A DNA stretch of 64,000 bases, taken from Inia geoffrensis (lineage: Eukaryota; Chordata; Mammalia; Artiodactyla; Iniidae). Shown here in pieces: positions 1 through 12,147 of this stretch. Under the pieces are notes generated by a model. The model searched no databases. It saw only the letters and a list, made by a program, of their open reading frames with translations, and had not been told where the DNA came from. The position numbers and the translations under genes were made by a program. Within the stretch, counting starts at the first letter, position 1. The number at the start of each line of letters is the position of its first letter. Location of the stretch: assembly GCA_036417435.1 (NCBI GenBank), contig CM070910.1, positions 74,508,784 to 74,572,783 on the forward strand, read 5' to 3'.

Positions 1-356
1 CAATGAGCGGCTAACTCGATGTGTTTGGACGGGAACATTGAACGATGATTTCCCTACAGGAAGAAGAATTCACCAAAGGCTCAGCGTGCCATGCCGGAAC
101 GAGATTAGGGCCGGAAGCAATTTTTCGGATTTGCGGTCAGCTCACAATAAAGCGAGTTGAGAAAAGGAGATTTTTGGCACTGTAACTCACAATCCTGCGG
201 AGTTCCAAATGACCCCTATCATCCAAAAATTTATTGAAGGAAGACTGTGAAGAGGACTTGAACACGACACAGAATTGCAGAAAACAGATATCAGGTGGTA
301 GATAAGAATTGCTCTGAAATCGTAGGAAAAGAGGCAGCAGTTCGACAGTGATGCAC
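1..356 (+). repeat. Unassigned monomer segment, offsets 1-356
   Basis: Reference stretch upstream of the palindrome in M1. It holds an EcoRI site (66-71) but no recognisable gene or transposon. The reverse strand carries open frames that run through the palindrome; they recur in all copies and are not treated as genes. I do not recognise the origin of this part of the unit. Confidence 0.6.
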
Positions 357-428
357 TTGGCCAAAAAGGGCGTATGCGTTTTTTCCTGAATATATTCAGG
401 AAAAAACGCATACGCCCTTTTTGGCCAA
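357..428. repeat. 72-bp perfect palindrome, mariner-type MITE remnant (reference copy in M1)
   Basis: Seen: the two 36-nt halves are exact reverse complements with no spacer, from TTGGCC to GGCCAA, centred between 392 and 393 (CCTGAATA/TATTCAGG). Arm modules in order are TTGGCCAAAAA, GGGCGTATGCG, TTTTTTCC, TGAATA. Known from memory: a short palindromic mariner-derived element with ends TTGGCCAAAAAG..., a middle such as TTCGTT(C/T)GGG and TTTTTCC near the centre is very common in cattle and relatives. It is the source of the expanded bovine miR-2284/miR-2285 hairpins. The right outer flank (GGCCAACCAAGCA) also resembles that element's end. Inferred: a MITE was captured before the unit was amplified. 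As RNA or single strand it would form a long hairpin with almost no loop. Confidence 0.75.
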
Positions 429-769
429 CCAAGCAAGCCTGCAATGGAAATCCGCACTACAAGGAAGTCTCACTTCCCACCGATCAAAAGGGTCCTCCGA
501 AAAAAATGTAAAATCCAGAGAGGCAGGACAGGCCATGGAGAACCGGCAGCCTTGTTATGTTCATGGGCGGGATGTAAATTGCCAACAGCCACTCTGGAGA
601 AGTGGATGGTGTTTCCTGGAACAAAGAAAAAACCAAGCTAGAGAGCCTAGGGCACTTCCACTTATGGTGCTATAGATTCGGAAAATTTAAATGAAAAAGA
701 CAGAGCCACACCAAAGTTTGGGGCTGCTCTGTGTACGGGAACCTTGACTATGGTACAATTTCAATAGCC
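429..769 (+). repeat. Unassigned monomer segment between palindrome and L1 part
   Basis: Reference stretch in M1 containing an NcoI site (533-538) and an 84-codon open frame that starts inside the palindrome without an ATG. No similarity that I can name. The last part (about 700-769) may be a more decayed extension of the L1-like segment, because related words continue upstream of the clear match. Confidence 0.5.
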
Positions 770-1312
770 CAGAAAGAGAAAAATGGATATAGAAGTTGTG
801 GTACATCCTTACAATGGAATATCACTCAACAATGAAATCAATGGCCACAGACCAGTAGCAGCATAATGAGTGGATTTAGTTACGATGATTCTAAGTGAAA
901 TAAGTCACACAGAAAAAGAAACATCATAAGATATCACTAATACCGGGAATGGAAACAAGACTACGCATGAACTGCATTTCAAAACACAACAGAGTCTCAC
1001 ATTTACAAAGGAAATTTATGCTTTCTTAAGGTCAAAGGAGAGTGGGGAGGCTGCATAAAACCAGAGATTGACATTAGGACAGATACCATTCCATAAGCCA
1101 AATATATATTAGGCAAGACCTACTCCTCGCTCAACCAAATGGACTCAACACCCCGTATTCCATACCTAGGAATATAGCTGACTGTGAAGAAACTTAAAAC
1201 CCATACATTTATAGGTCCCCATAAGAAAATCACTTGTGTACAGCAGCATACACACAGCAGTGTAAATAAGTTAAATCCCCTTATAAAAATAAATTTGAAA
1301 AAGAAAGCACAA
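770..1312 (+). repeat. LINE-1 3' UTR-derived segment (reference copy in M1)
   Basis: Seen: an ordered series of stretches matching the non-coding 3' end of ruminant/whale-type L1 as I remember it: AATGGATA-AGAAG, TGTGGTACAT, TACAATGGAATATCACTCA, CTAAGTGAAATAAGTCA, CACAGAAAAAGAAA, ATCATAAGATATCACTAATA, then GACCTACTC, an AATCACTTGTGTACA-like stretch (L1: AATCACTTTGCTGTACA), AACTAACACAACATTGTAA-like sequence, and an A-rich end (TATAAAAATAAATTTGAAAAAG). The order matches throughout, with many substitutions, so this is an old insertion. It lies after ORF2, so no reverse transcriptase or endonuclease is encoded. Every monomer carries the segment at the same offset, so it entered before amplification. 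Boundaries are approximate (within about 20-30 bp). Confidence 0.8.
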
Positions 1313-1732
1313 GGACTGTGAAATAGAAATTCTTAAATAAGTCCTTGAGAGCTTGCGAGAAATCTTGGATTTACCACCTCTACATCACCAGCTGTGGGAG
1401 AGATAAGGCTGGACAGTTGGGACTGATACTATTGGTGAGGGAATGCAGACCCTCTGAGGTAATGGTGCATGATTCCCATTCCACGGGTCCCAAATCTCCA
1501 CGTTTAAGGGACTTATCCTTCAGCTAAAATATGCATGGAAAACCCAGAATATGGTCCACGAAGTGATCAGGCAAAGTTTCTAAAATTCATCGCCATTTTC
1601 CCCCCCTGTTACTCGAGTTCGCCTTTCCAGATGTGATATTAACATTCTCCCCAATTCGAGAGTCAGTGCCTTTGACCTCTTGCTTGGCACAGTTTGCAAT
1701 TTCTGTGGAAGATGAGCAGGAATAAGGAGAAC
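1313..1732 (+). repeat. Unassigned monomer segment downstream of L1 part
   Basis: Reference stretch in M1, including a 60-codon frame recurring in all copies, a C homopolymer (1600-1606) and a CTCGAG site (1612-1617). The C-run varies between copies from about 4 to 9 and is interrupted in M9 and M17. No origin recognised. Confidence 0.55.
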
Positions 1733-3468
1733 CAATGAGCGGCTAACTCGATGTGTTTGGACGGGAACATTGAACGATGATTTCCCTACAGTAAGAAGAA
1801 TTCACCAAAGGCTCAGCGTGCTATGCCGGCACGAGATTAGGGCCTGAAGCAATTATTCGGGTTTGCGGTCAGCTCACAAGAAAGCGAGTTGAGAAAAGGA
1901 GATTTTTGGCACTGTAACTCACAATGCTGCGGAGTTCCAAATGACCCCTATCATCCAAAAATTTATTGAAGGAAGACTGTGAAGAGGACTTGAACACGAC
2001 ACAGAATTGCAGAAAACAGATATCAGGTGGTAGATAAGAATTGCTCTGAAATCGTAGGAAAAGAGGCAGCAGTTCGACAGTGATGCACTTGGCCAAAAAG
2101 GGCGTATGCGTTTTTTCCTGAATATATTCAGGAAAAAACGCATACGCCCTTTTTGGCCAACCAAGCAAGCCTGCAATGGAAATCCGCACTACAAGGAAGT
2201 CTCACTTCCCACCGATCAAAAGGGCCCTCCGAAAAAAATGTAAAATCCAGAGAGGCAGGACAGGCCATGGAAAACCGGCAGCCTTGTTATGCTGATGGGC
2301 GGGATGTAAATTGCCAACAGCCACTCTGGAGAAGTGGATGGTGTTTCCTGGAACAAAGAAAAAACCAAGCTAGAGAGCCTAGGGCACTTCCACTTATGGT
2401 GCTATAGATTCGGAAAATTTAAATGAAAAAGACAGAGCCACACCAAAGTTTGGGGCTGCTCTGTGTACGGGAACCTTGACTATGGTACAACTTCAATAGC
2501 CCAGAAAGAGAAAAATGGATATAGAAGTTGTGGTACATCCCTACAATGGAATAGCACTCAACAATGAAATCAATGGCCACAGACCAGTAGCAGCATAATG
2601 AGTGGATTTAGTTACGATGATTCTAAGTGAAATAAGTCACACAGAAAAAGAAACATCATAAGATATCACTAATACCGGGAATGGAAACACGACTACGCAT
2701 GAACTGCATTTCAAAACACAGCAGAGTCTCACATTTACAAAAGAAATTTATGCTTGCTTAAGGTCAAAGGAGAGTGGGGAGGCTGCATAAAACCAGAGAT
2801 TGACATTAGGACAGATACCATTCCATAAGCCAAATATATATTAGGCAAGACCTACTCCTCGCTCAACCAAATGGACTCAACACCCCGTATTCCATACCTA
2901 GGAATATAGCTGACTGTGAAGAAACTTAAAACCCATACATTTATAGGTCCCCATAAGAAAATCACTTGTATACAGCAGCATACACACAGCAGTGTAAATA
3001 AGCTAAATCCCCTTATAAAAATAAATTTGAAAAAGAAAGCACAAGAACTGTGAAATAGAGAGAAATTCTTAAATAAGTCCTTGAGGGCTTGCGAGAAATC
3101 TTGGATTTACCACCTCTACATCACCAGCTGTGGGAGAGATAAGGCTGGACACTTGGGACTGATACTATTGGTGAGGGAATGCAGACCCTCTGAGGTAATG
3201 GTGCATGATTCCCATTCCACGGGTCCCAAATCTCCACGTTTAAGGGAATTATCCTTCAGCTAAAATATGCATGGAAAACCCAGAATATGGTCCACGAAGT
3301 GATCAGGCAAAATTTCTAAAATTCATCGCCATTTCCCCCCCCTGTTACTCGAGTTCGCCTTTCCAGATGCGATATTAACATTCTCCCCACTTCGAGAGTC
3401 AGTGCCTTTGACCTCTTGCTTGGCACAGTTTGCAATTTCTGTGGAAGATGAGCAGGAATAAGGAGAAC
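1733..3468 (+). repeat. Satellite monomer M2 (1736 bp)
   Basis: Palindrome 2089-2160, perfect. Private variants include CTACAGTAAG near 1787 and AATGCTGCGG near 1923. It shares AATATAGCTG with M1. Confidence 0.95.
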
Positions 3469-5203
3469 CAATGAGTGGCTAACTCGATGTGTTTGGACGG
3501 GAACATTGAACGATGATTTCCCTACAGGAAGAAGAACTCACCAAAGGCTCAGCGTGCCATGCCGGAACGAGATTAGGGCCGGAAGCAATTTTTCGGATTT
3601 GCGGTCAGCTCACAATAAAGCGAGTTGAGAAAAGGAGATTTTTGGCACTGTAACTCACAATCCTGCGGAGTTCCAAATGACCCCTATCATCCAAAAATTT
3701 ATTGAAGGAAGACTGTGAAGAGGACTTGAACACGACACAGAATTGCAGAAAACAGATATCAGGTGGTAGATAAGAATTGCTCTGAAATCGTAGGAAAAGA
3801 GGCAGCAGTTCGACAGTGATGCACTTGGCCAAAAAGGGCGTATGCGTTTTTTCCTGAATATATTCAGGAAAAAACGCATACGCCCTTTTTGGCCAACCAA
3901 GCAAGCCTGCAATGGAAATCCGCACTACAAGGAAGTCTCACTTCCCACCGATCAAAAGGTCCCTCCGAAAAAAATGTAAAATCCAGAGAGGCAGGACAGG
4001 CCATGGAGAACCGGCAGCCTTGTTATGCTGATGGGCGGGATGTAAATTGCCAACAGCCACTCTGGAGAAGTGGATGGTGTTTCCTGGAACAAAGAAAAAA
4101 ACAAGCTAGAGAGCCTAGGGCACTTCCACTTATGGTGCTATAGATTCGGAAAATTTAAATGAAAAAGACAAAGCCACACCAAAGTTTGGGGCTGCTCTGT
4201 GTACGGGAACCTTGACTATGGTACAACTTCAATAGCCCAGAAAGAGAAAAATGGATATAGAAGTTGTGGTACATCCCTACAATGGAATAGCACTCAACAA
4301 TGAAATCAATGGCCACAGACTAGTAGCAGCATAATGAGTGGATTTAGTTACGATGATTCTAAGTGAAATAAGTCACACAGAAAAAGAAACATCATAAGAT
4401 ATCACTAATACCGGGAATGGAAACACGACTACGCATGAACTGCATTTCAAAACACAGCAGAGTCTCACATTTACAAAAGAAATTTATGCTTGCTTAAGGT
4501 CAAAGGAGAGTGGGGAGGCTGCATAAAACCAGAGATTGACATTAGGACAGATACCATTCCATAAGACAAATATATATTAGACAAGACCTACTCCTCGCTC
4601 AACCAAATCGACTCAACACCCCATATTCCATACCTAGGAATATACCTGACTGTGAAGAAACTTAAAACCCATACATTTATAGGTCTCCATAAGAAAATCA
4701 CTTGTGTACAGCAGCATACACACAGCAGTGTAAATAAGCTAAATCCCCTTATAAAAATAAATTTGAAAAAGAAAGCACAAGAACTGTGAAATAGAGAGAA
4801 ATTCTTAAATAAGTCCTTGAGGGCTTGCGAGAAATCTTGGATTTACCACCTCTACATCACCAGCTGTGGGAGAGATAAGGGTGGACACTTGGGACTGATA
4901 CTATTGGTGAGGGAATGCAGACCCTCTGAGGTAATGGTGCATGATTCCCATTCCACGGGTCCCAAATCTCCACGTTTAAGGGAGTTATCCTTCAGCTAAA
5001 ATATGCATGGAAAACCCAGAATATGGTCCACGAAGTGATCAGGCAAAATTTCTAAAATTCATCGCCATTTCCCCCCCCGTTACTCGAGTTCGCCTTTCCA
5101 GATGCGATATTAACATTCTCCCCAATTCGAGAGTCATTGCCTTTGACCCCTTGCTTGGCACAGTTTGCAATTTCTGTGGAAGATGAGCAGGAATAAGGAG
5201 AAC
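3469..5203 (+). repeat. Satellite monomer M3 (1735 bp)
   Basis: Palindrome 3825-3896, perfect. The EcoRI site found near offset 66 elsewhere is lost here (GAACTC, 3534-3539). Variants ACTAGTAGCAG, GATAAGGGTGG and TTGACCCCTT are shared with M11; the last two also occur in the end of M12. Confidence 0.95.
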
Positions 5204-6939
5204 CAATGAGCGGCTAACTCGATGTGTTTGGACGGGCACATTGAACGATGATTTCCCTACAGGAAGAAGAATTCACCAAAGGCTCAGCGTGCTATGCCGG
5301 CACGAGATTAGGGCCTGAAGCAATTATTCGGTTTTGCGGTCAGCTCACAAGAAAGCGAGTTGAGAAAAGGAGATTTTTGGCACTGTAACTCACAATCCTG
5401 CGGAGTTCCAAATGACCCCTATCATCCAAAAACTTATTGAAGGAAGACTGTGAAGAGGACTTGAACACGACACAGAATTGCAGAAAACTGATATCAGGTG
5501 GTAGATAAGAATTGCTCTGAAATCGTAGGAAAAGAGGCAGCAGTTCGACAGTGATGCACTTGGCCAAAAAGGGCGTATGCGTTTTTTCCTGAATATATTC
5601 AGGAAAAAACGCATACGCCCTTTTTGGCCAACCAAGCAAGCCTGCAATGGAAATCCGCACTACAAGGAAGTCTCACTTCCCACCGATCAAAAGGGCCCTC
5701 CGAAAGAAATGTAAAATCCAGAGAAGCAGGACAGGCCATGGAAAACCGGCAGCCTTGTTATGCTGATGGGCGGGATGTAAATTGCCAACAGCCACTCTGG
5801 AGAAGTGGATGGTGTTTCCTGGAACAAAGAAAAAACCAAGCTAGAGAGCCTTGGGCACTTCCACTTATGGTGCTATAGATTCGGAAAATTTAAATGAAAA
5901 AGAAAGAGCCACACCAAAGTTTGGGGCTGCTCTGTGTACGGGAACCTTGACTATGGTACAACTTCAATAGCCCAGAAAGAGAAAAATGGATATAGAAGTT
6001 GTGGTACATCCCTACAATGGAATAGCACTCAACAATGAAATCAATGGCCACAGACCAGTAGCAGCATAATGAGTGGATTTAGTTACGATGATTCTAAGTG
6101 AAATAAGTCACACAGAAAAAGAAACATCATAAGATATCACTAATACCGGGAATGGAAACACGACTACGCATGAACTGCATTTCAAAACACAGCAGAGTCT
6201 CACATTTACAAAAGAAATTTATGCTTGCTTAAGGTCAAAGGAGAGTGGGGAGGGTGCATAAAACCAGAGATTGACATTAGGACAGATACCATTCCATAAG
6301 ACAAATATATATTAGACAAGACCTACTCCTCGCTCAACCAAATCGACTCAACACCCCATATTCCATACCAAGGAATATACCTGACTGTGAAGAAACTTAA
6401 AACCCATACATTTATAGGTCTCCATAAGAAAATCACTTGTGTACAGCAGCATACACACAGCAGTGTAAATAAGCTAAATCCCCTTATAAAAATAAATTTG
6501 AAAAAGAAAGCACAAGAACTGTGAAATAGAGAGAAATTCTTAAATAAGTCCTTGAGGGCTTGCGAGAAATCTTGGATTTACCACCTCTACATCACCAGCT
6601 GTGGGAGAGATAAGGCTGGACACTTGGGACTGATACTATTGGTGAGGGAATGCAGACCCTCTGAGGTAATGGTGCATGATTCCCATTCCACGGGTCCCAA
6701 ATCTCCACGTTTAAGGGAGTTATCCTTCAGCTAAAATATGCATGTAAAACCCAGAATATGGTCCACGAAGTGATCAGGCAAAATTTCTAAAATTCATCGC
6801 CATTTCCCCCCCCTGTTACTCGAGTTCGCCTTTCCAGATGCGATATTAACATTCTCCCCAATTCGAGAGTCATTGCCTTTGACCTCTTGCTTGGCACAGT
6901 TTGCAATTTCTGTGGAAGATGAGCAGGAATAAGGAGAAC
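5204..6939 (+). repeat. Satellite monomer M4 (1736 bp)
   Basis: Palindrome 5560-5631, perfect. Diagnostic variants ATTCGGTTTTGCGG, AAAGAAAGAGCC and ATACCAAGGAATA recur together in M13. Its end variant GCATGTAAAACC recurs only in M14. Confidence 0.95.
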
Positions 6940-8675
6940 CAATGAGCGGCTAACTCGATGTGTTTGGACGGGCACATTGAACGATGATTTCCCTACAGGA
7001 AGAAGAATTCACCAAAGGCTCAGCGTGCTATGCCGGCACGAGATTAGGGCCTGAAGCAATTATTCGGGTTTGCGGTCAGCTCACAAGAAAGCGAGTTGAG
7101 AAAAGGAGATTTTTGGCACTGTAACTCACAATCCTGCGGAGTTCCAAATGATCCCTATCATCCAAAAATTTATTGAAGGAAGACTGTGAAGAGGACTTGA
7201 ACACGACACAGAATTGCAGAAAACAGATATCAGGTGGTAGATAAGAATTGCTCTGAAATCGTAGGAAAAGAGGCAGCAGTTCGACAGTGATGCACTTGGC
7301 CAAAAAGGGCGTATGCGTTTTTTCCTGAATATATTCAGGAAAAAACGCATACGCCCTTTTTGGCCAACCAAGCAAGCCTGCAATGGAAATCCGCACTACA
7401 AGGAAGTCTCACTTCCCACCGATCAAAAGGGCCCTCCGAAAGAAATGTAAAATCCAGAGAAGCAGGACAGGCCATGGAAAACCGGCAGCCTTGTTATGCT
7501 GATGGGCGGGATGTAAATTGCCAACAGCCACTCTGGAGAAGTGGATGGTGTTTCCTGGAACAAAGAAAAAACCAAGCTAGAGAGCCTTGGGCACTTCCAC
7601 TTATGGTGCTATAGATTCGGAAAATTTAAATGAAAAAGACAAAGCCACACCAAAGTTTGGGGCTGCTCTGTGTACGGGAACCTTGACTATGGTACAACTT
7701 CAATAGCCCAGAAAGAGAAAAATGGATATAGAAGTTGTGGTACATCCCTACAATGGAATAGCACTCAACAATGAAATCAATGGCCACAGACCAGTAGCAG
7801 CTTAATGAGTGGATTTAGTTACGATGATTCTAAGTGAAATAAGTCACACAGAAAAAGAAACATCATAAGATATCACTAATACCGGGAATGGAAACACGAC
7901 TACGCATGAACTGCATTTCAAAACACAGCAGAGTCTCACATTTACAAAAGAAATTTATGCTTGCTTAAGGTCAAAGGAGAGTGGGGAGGCTGCATAAAAC
8001 CAGAGATTCACATTAGGACAGATACCATTCCATAAGACAAATATATATTAGACAAGACCTACTCCTCGCTCAACCAAATCGACTCAACACCCCATATTCC
8101 ATACCTAGGAATATACCTGACTGTGAAGAAACTTAAAACCCATACATTTATAGGTCTCCATAAGAAAATCACATGTGTACAGCAGCATACACACAGCAGT
8201 GTAAATAAGCTAAATCCCCTTATAAAAATAAATTTGAAAAAGAAAGCACAAGAACTGTGAAATAGAGAGAAATTCTTAAATAAGTCCTTGAGGGCTTGCG
8301 AGAAATCTTGGATTTACCACCTCTACATCACCAGCTGTGGGAGAGATAAGGCTGGACACTTGGGAGTGATACTATTGGTGAGGGAATGCAGACCCTCTGA
8401 GGTAATGGTGCATGATTCCCATTCCACGGGTCCCAAATCTCCACGTTTAAGGGAATTATCCTTCAGCTAAAATATGCACGGAAAACCCAGAATATGGTCC
8501 ACGAAGTGATCAGGCAAAATTTCTAAAATTCATCGCCATTTCCCCCCCCTGTTACTCGAGTTCGCCTTTCCAGATGCGATATTAACATTCTCCCCACTTC
8601 GAGAGTCAGTGCCTTTGACCTCTTGCTTGGCACAGTTTGCAATTTCTGTGGAAGATGAGCAGGAATAAGGAGAAC
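6940..8675 (+). repeat. Satellite monomer M5 (1736 bp)
   Basis: Palindrome 7296-7367, perfect. Diagnostic AAATGATCCC (about 7146-7155) is shared with M15. Private: AGCTTAATGAG, GAGATTCACATT and CACATGTGTAC. Confidence 0.95.
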
Positions 8676-10411
8676 CAATGAGCGGCTAACTCGATGTGTT
8701 TGGACGGGAACATTGAACGATGATTTCCCTACAGGAAGAAGAATTCACCAAAGGCTCAGCGTGCCATGCCGGAACGAGATTAGGGCCTGAAGCAATTTTT
8801 CGGATTTGCGGTCAGCTCACAAGAAAGCGAGTTGAGAAAAGGAGATTTTTGGCACTGTAACTCACAATCCTGCGGAGTTCCAAATGACCCCTATCATCCA
8901 AAAATTTATTGAAGGAAGACTGTGAAGAGGACTTGAACACGACACAGAATTGCAGAAAACAGATATCAGGTGGTAGATAAGAATTGCTCTGAAATCGTAG
9001 GAAAAGAGGCAGCAGTTCGACAGTGATGCACTTGGCCAAAAAGAGCGTATGCGTTTTTTCCTGAATATATTCAGGAAAAAACGCATACGCCCTTTTTGGC
9101 CAACCAAGCAAGCCTGCAATGGAAATCCGGACTACAAGGAAGTCTCACTTCCCACCGATCAAAAGGTCCCTCCGAAAAAAATGTAAAATCCAGAGAGGCA
9201 GGACAGGCCATGGAGAACCGGCAGCCTTGTTATGCTGATGGGCGGGATGTAAATTGCCAACAGCCACTCTGGAGAAGTGGATGGTGTTTCCTGGAACAAA
9301 GAAAAAACCAAGCTAGAGAGCCTAGGGCACTTCCACTTATGGTGCTATAGATTCGGAAAATTTAAATGAAAAAGACAGAGCCACACCAAAGTTTGGGGCT
9401 GCTCTGTGTACGGGAACCTTGACTATGGTACAACTTCAATAGCCCAGAAAGAGAAAAATGGATATAGAAGTTGTGGTACATCCCTACAATGGAATATCAC
9501 TCAACAATGAAATCAATGGCCACAGACCAGTAGCAGCATAATGAGTGGATTTAGTTACGATGATTCTAAGTGAAATAAGTCACACAGAAAAAGAAACATC
9601 ATAAGATATCACTAATACCGGGAATGGAAACACGGCTAACCATGAACTGCATTTCAAAACACAGCAGAGTCTCACATTTACAAAAGAAATTTATGCTTGC
9701 TTAACGTCAAAGGAGAGTGGGGAGGGTGCATAAAACCAGAGATTGACATTAGGACAGATACCATTCCATAAGACAAATATATATTAGACAAGACCTACTC
9801 CTCGCTCAACCAAATCGACTCAACACCCCATATTCCATACCTAGGAATATACCTGACTGTGAAGAAACTTAAAACCCATACATTTATAGGTCTCCATAAG
9901 AAAATCACTTGTGTACAGCAGCATACACACAGCAGTGTAAATAAGCTAAATCCCCTTATAAAAATAAATTTGAAAAAGAAAGCACAAGAACTGTGAAATA
10001 GAGAGAAATTCTTAAATAAGTCCTTGAGGGCTTGCGAGAAATCTTGGATTTACCACCTCTACATCACCAGCTGTGGGAGAGATAAGGCTGGACACTTGGG
10101 ACTGATACTATTGGTGAGGGAATGCAGACCCTCTGAGGTAATGGTGCATGATTCCCATTCCACGGGTCCCAAATCTCCACGTTTAAGGGAGTTATCCTTC
10201 AGCTAAAATATGCATGGAAAACCCAGAATATGGTCCACGAAGTGATCAGGCAAAATTTCTAAAATTCATCGCCATTTCCCCCCCCTGTTACTCGAGTTCG
10301 CCTTTCCAGATGCGATATTAACATTCTCCCCAATTCGAGAGTCATTGCCTTTGACCTCTTGCTTGGCACAGTTTGCAATTTCTGTGGAAGATGAGCAGGA
10401 ATAAGGAGAAC
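8676..10411 (+). repeat. Satellite monomer M6 (1736 bp)
   Basis: Palindrome 9032-9103 has one arm mismatch (AAAAAGAGCG in the left arm). The second half (CACGGCTAACC, TTAACGTCAAAG) matches M7. Confidence 0.95.
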
Positions 10412-12147
10412 CAATGAGCGGCTAACTCGATGTGTTTGGACGGGCACATTGAACGATGATTTCCCTACAGGAAGAAGAATTCACCAAAGGCTCAGCGTGC
10501 TATGCCGGCACGAGATTAGAGCCTGAAGCAATTATTCGGGTTTGCGGTCAGCTCACAAGAAAGCGAGTTGAGAAAAGGAGATTTTTGGCACTGTAACTCA
10601 CAATCCTGCGGAGTTCCAAATGACCCCTATCATCCAAAAATTTATTGAAGGAAGACTGTGAAGAGGACTTGAACACGACACAGAATTGCAGAAAACAGAT
10701 ATCAGGTGGTAGATAAGAATTGCTCTGAAATCGTAGGAAAAGAGGCAGCAGTTCGACAGTGATGCACTTGGCCAAAAAGGGCGTATGCGTTTTTTCCTGA
10801 ATATATTCAGGAAAAAACGCATACGCCCTTTTTGGCCAACCAAGCAAGCCTGCAATGGAAATCCGCACTACAAGGAAGTCTCACTTCCCACCGATCAAAA
10901 GGGCCCTCCGAAAGAAGTGTAAAATCCAGAGAAGCAGGACAGGCCATGGAAAACCGGCAGCCTTGTTATGCTGATGGGCGGGATGTAAATTGCCAACAGC
11001 CACTCTGGAGAAGTGGATGGTGTTTCCTGGAACAAAGAAAAAACCAAGCTAGAGAGCCTTGGGCACTTCCACTTATGGTGCTATAGATTCGGAAAATTTA
11101 AATGAAAAAGACAGAGCCACACCAAAGTTTGGGGCTGCTCTGTGTACGGGAACCTTGACTATGGTACAACTTCAATAGCCCAGAAAGAGAAAAATGGATA
11201 TAGAAGTTGTGGTACATCCCTACAATGGAATATCACTCAACAATGAAATCAATGGCCACAGACCAGTAGCAGCATAATGAGTGGATTTAGTTACGATGAT
11301 TCTAAGTGAAATAAGTCACACAGAAAAAGAAACATCATAAGATATCACTAATACCGGGAATGGAAACACGGCTAACCATGAACTGCATTTCAAAACACAG
11401 CAGAGTCTCACATTTACAAAAGAAATTTATGCTTGCTTAACGTCAAAGGAGAGTGGGGAGGGTGCATAAAACCAGAGATTGACATTAGGACAGATACCAT
11501 TCCATAAGACAAATATATATTAGACAAGACCTACTCCTCGCTCAACCAAATCGACTCAACACCCCATATTCCATACCTAGGAATATACCTGACTGTGAAG
11601 AAACTTAAAACCCATACATTTATAGGTCTCCATAAGAAAATCACTTGTGTACAGCAGCATACACACAGCAGTGTAAATAAGCTAAATCCCCTTATAAAAA
11701 TAAATTTGAAAAAGAAAGCACAAGAACTGTGAAATAGAGAGAAATTCTTAAATAAGTCCTTGAGGGCTTGCGAGAAATCTTGGATTTACCACCTCTACAT
11801 CACCAGCTGTGGGAGAGATAAGGCTGGACACTTGGGACTGATACTATTGGTGAGGGAATGCAGACCCTCTGAGGTAATGGTGCATGATTCCCATTCCACG
11901 GGTCCCAAATCTCCACGTTTAAGGGAGTTATCCTTCAGCTAAAATATGCATGGAAAACCCAGAATATGGTCCACGAAGTGATCAGGCAAAATTTCTAAAA
12001 TTCATCGCCATTTCCCCCCCCTGTTACTCGAGTTCGCCTTTCCAGATGCGATATTAACATTCTCCCCAATTCGAGAGTCATTGCCTTTGACCTCTTGCTT
12101 GGCACAGTTTGCAATTTCTGTGGAAGATGAGCAGGAATAAGGAGAAC
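10412..12147 (+). repeat. Satellite monomer M7 (1736 bp)
   Basis: Palindrome 10768-10839, perfect. The first half (TTAGAGCCTG, AAGAAGTGTAAA) matches M8. The second half matches M6. Confidence 0.95.

Larger units (their letters stand above)
1..1732 (+). repeat. Satellite monomer M1 (1732 bp)
   Basis: The shortest complete unit: it lacks a 4-bp GAGA after about 1326 that other copies have. Palindrome 357-428 is perfect. The middle part shares the variants ACAACAGAG and TTTCTTAAGG with M10 and M12. AATATAGCTGACTG is shared with M2 only. Confidence 0.95.

Noticed and set aside
357..428. Bacterial-type intrinsic terminator (GC stem with T-run)
   Set aside because: The T-runs lie inside both arms of a eukaryotic transposon-like palindrome. 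There is no adjacent gene to terminate.
137..457. Recurrent 106- and 85-codon open frames running through the palindrome, present in almost every unit
   Set aside because: They repeat with the 1,736-bp period. Equivalent peptides arise on both strands because of the palindrome, they overlap each other in different frames, and they look like no protein family. Differences among copies show no obvious preference for silent changes, though I could not compute dN/dS.
421..675. 84-codon frame starting at the right end of the palindrome, plus the 60-codon frame near offset 1345
   Set aside because: Neither begins with an ATG. Both are conserved only as far as the DNA is, and both recur in all monomers. 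Satellite by-products.
770..1312. Possibility of an active or coding LINE-1
   Set aside because: Only the non-coding 3' end is present, and it is substituted throughout. No ORF1 or ORF2 sequence is seen.
1846..1862. Possible CENP-B box (GAAGCAATTATTCGGGT)
   Set aside because: The A..CGGG half fits the consensus but the essential TTCG half reads AAGC. Many units also have TTTTTCGGAT here. Not a functional box by the known consensus.
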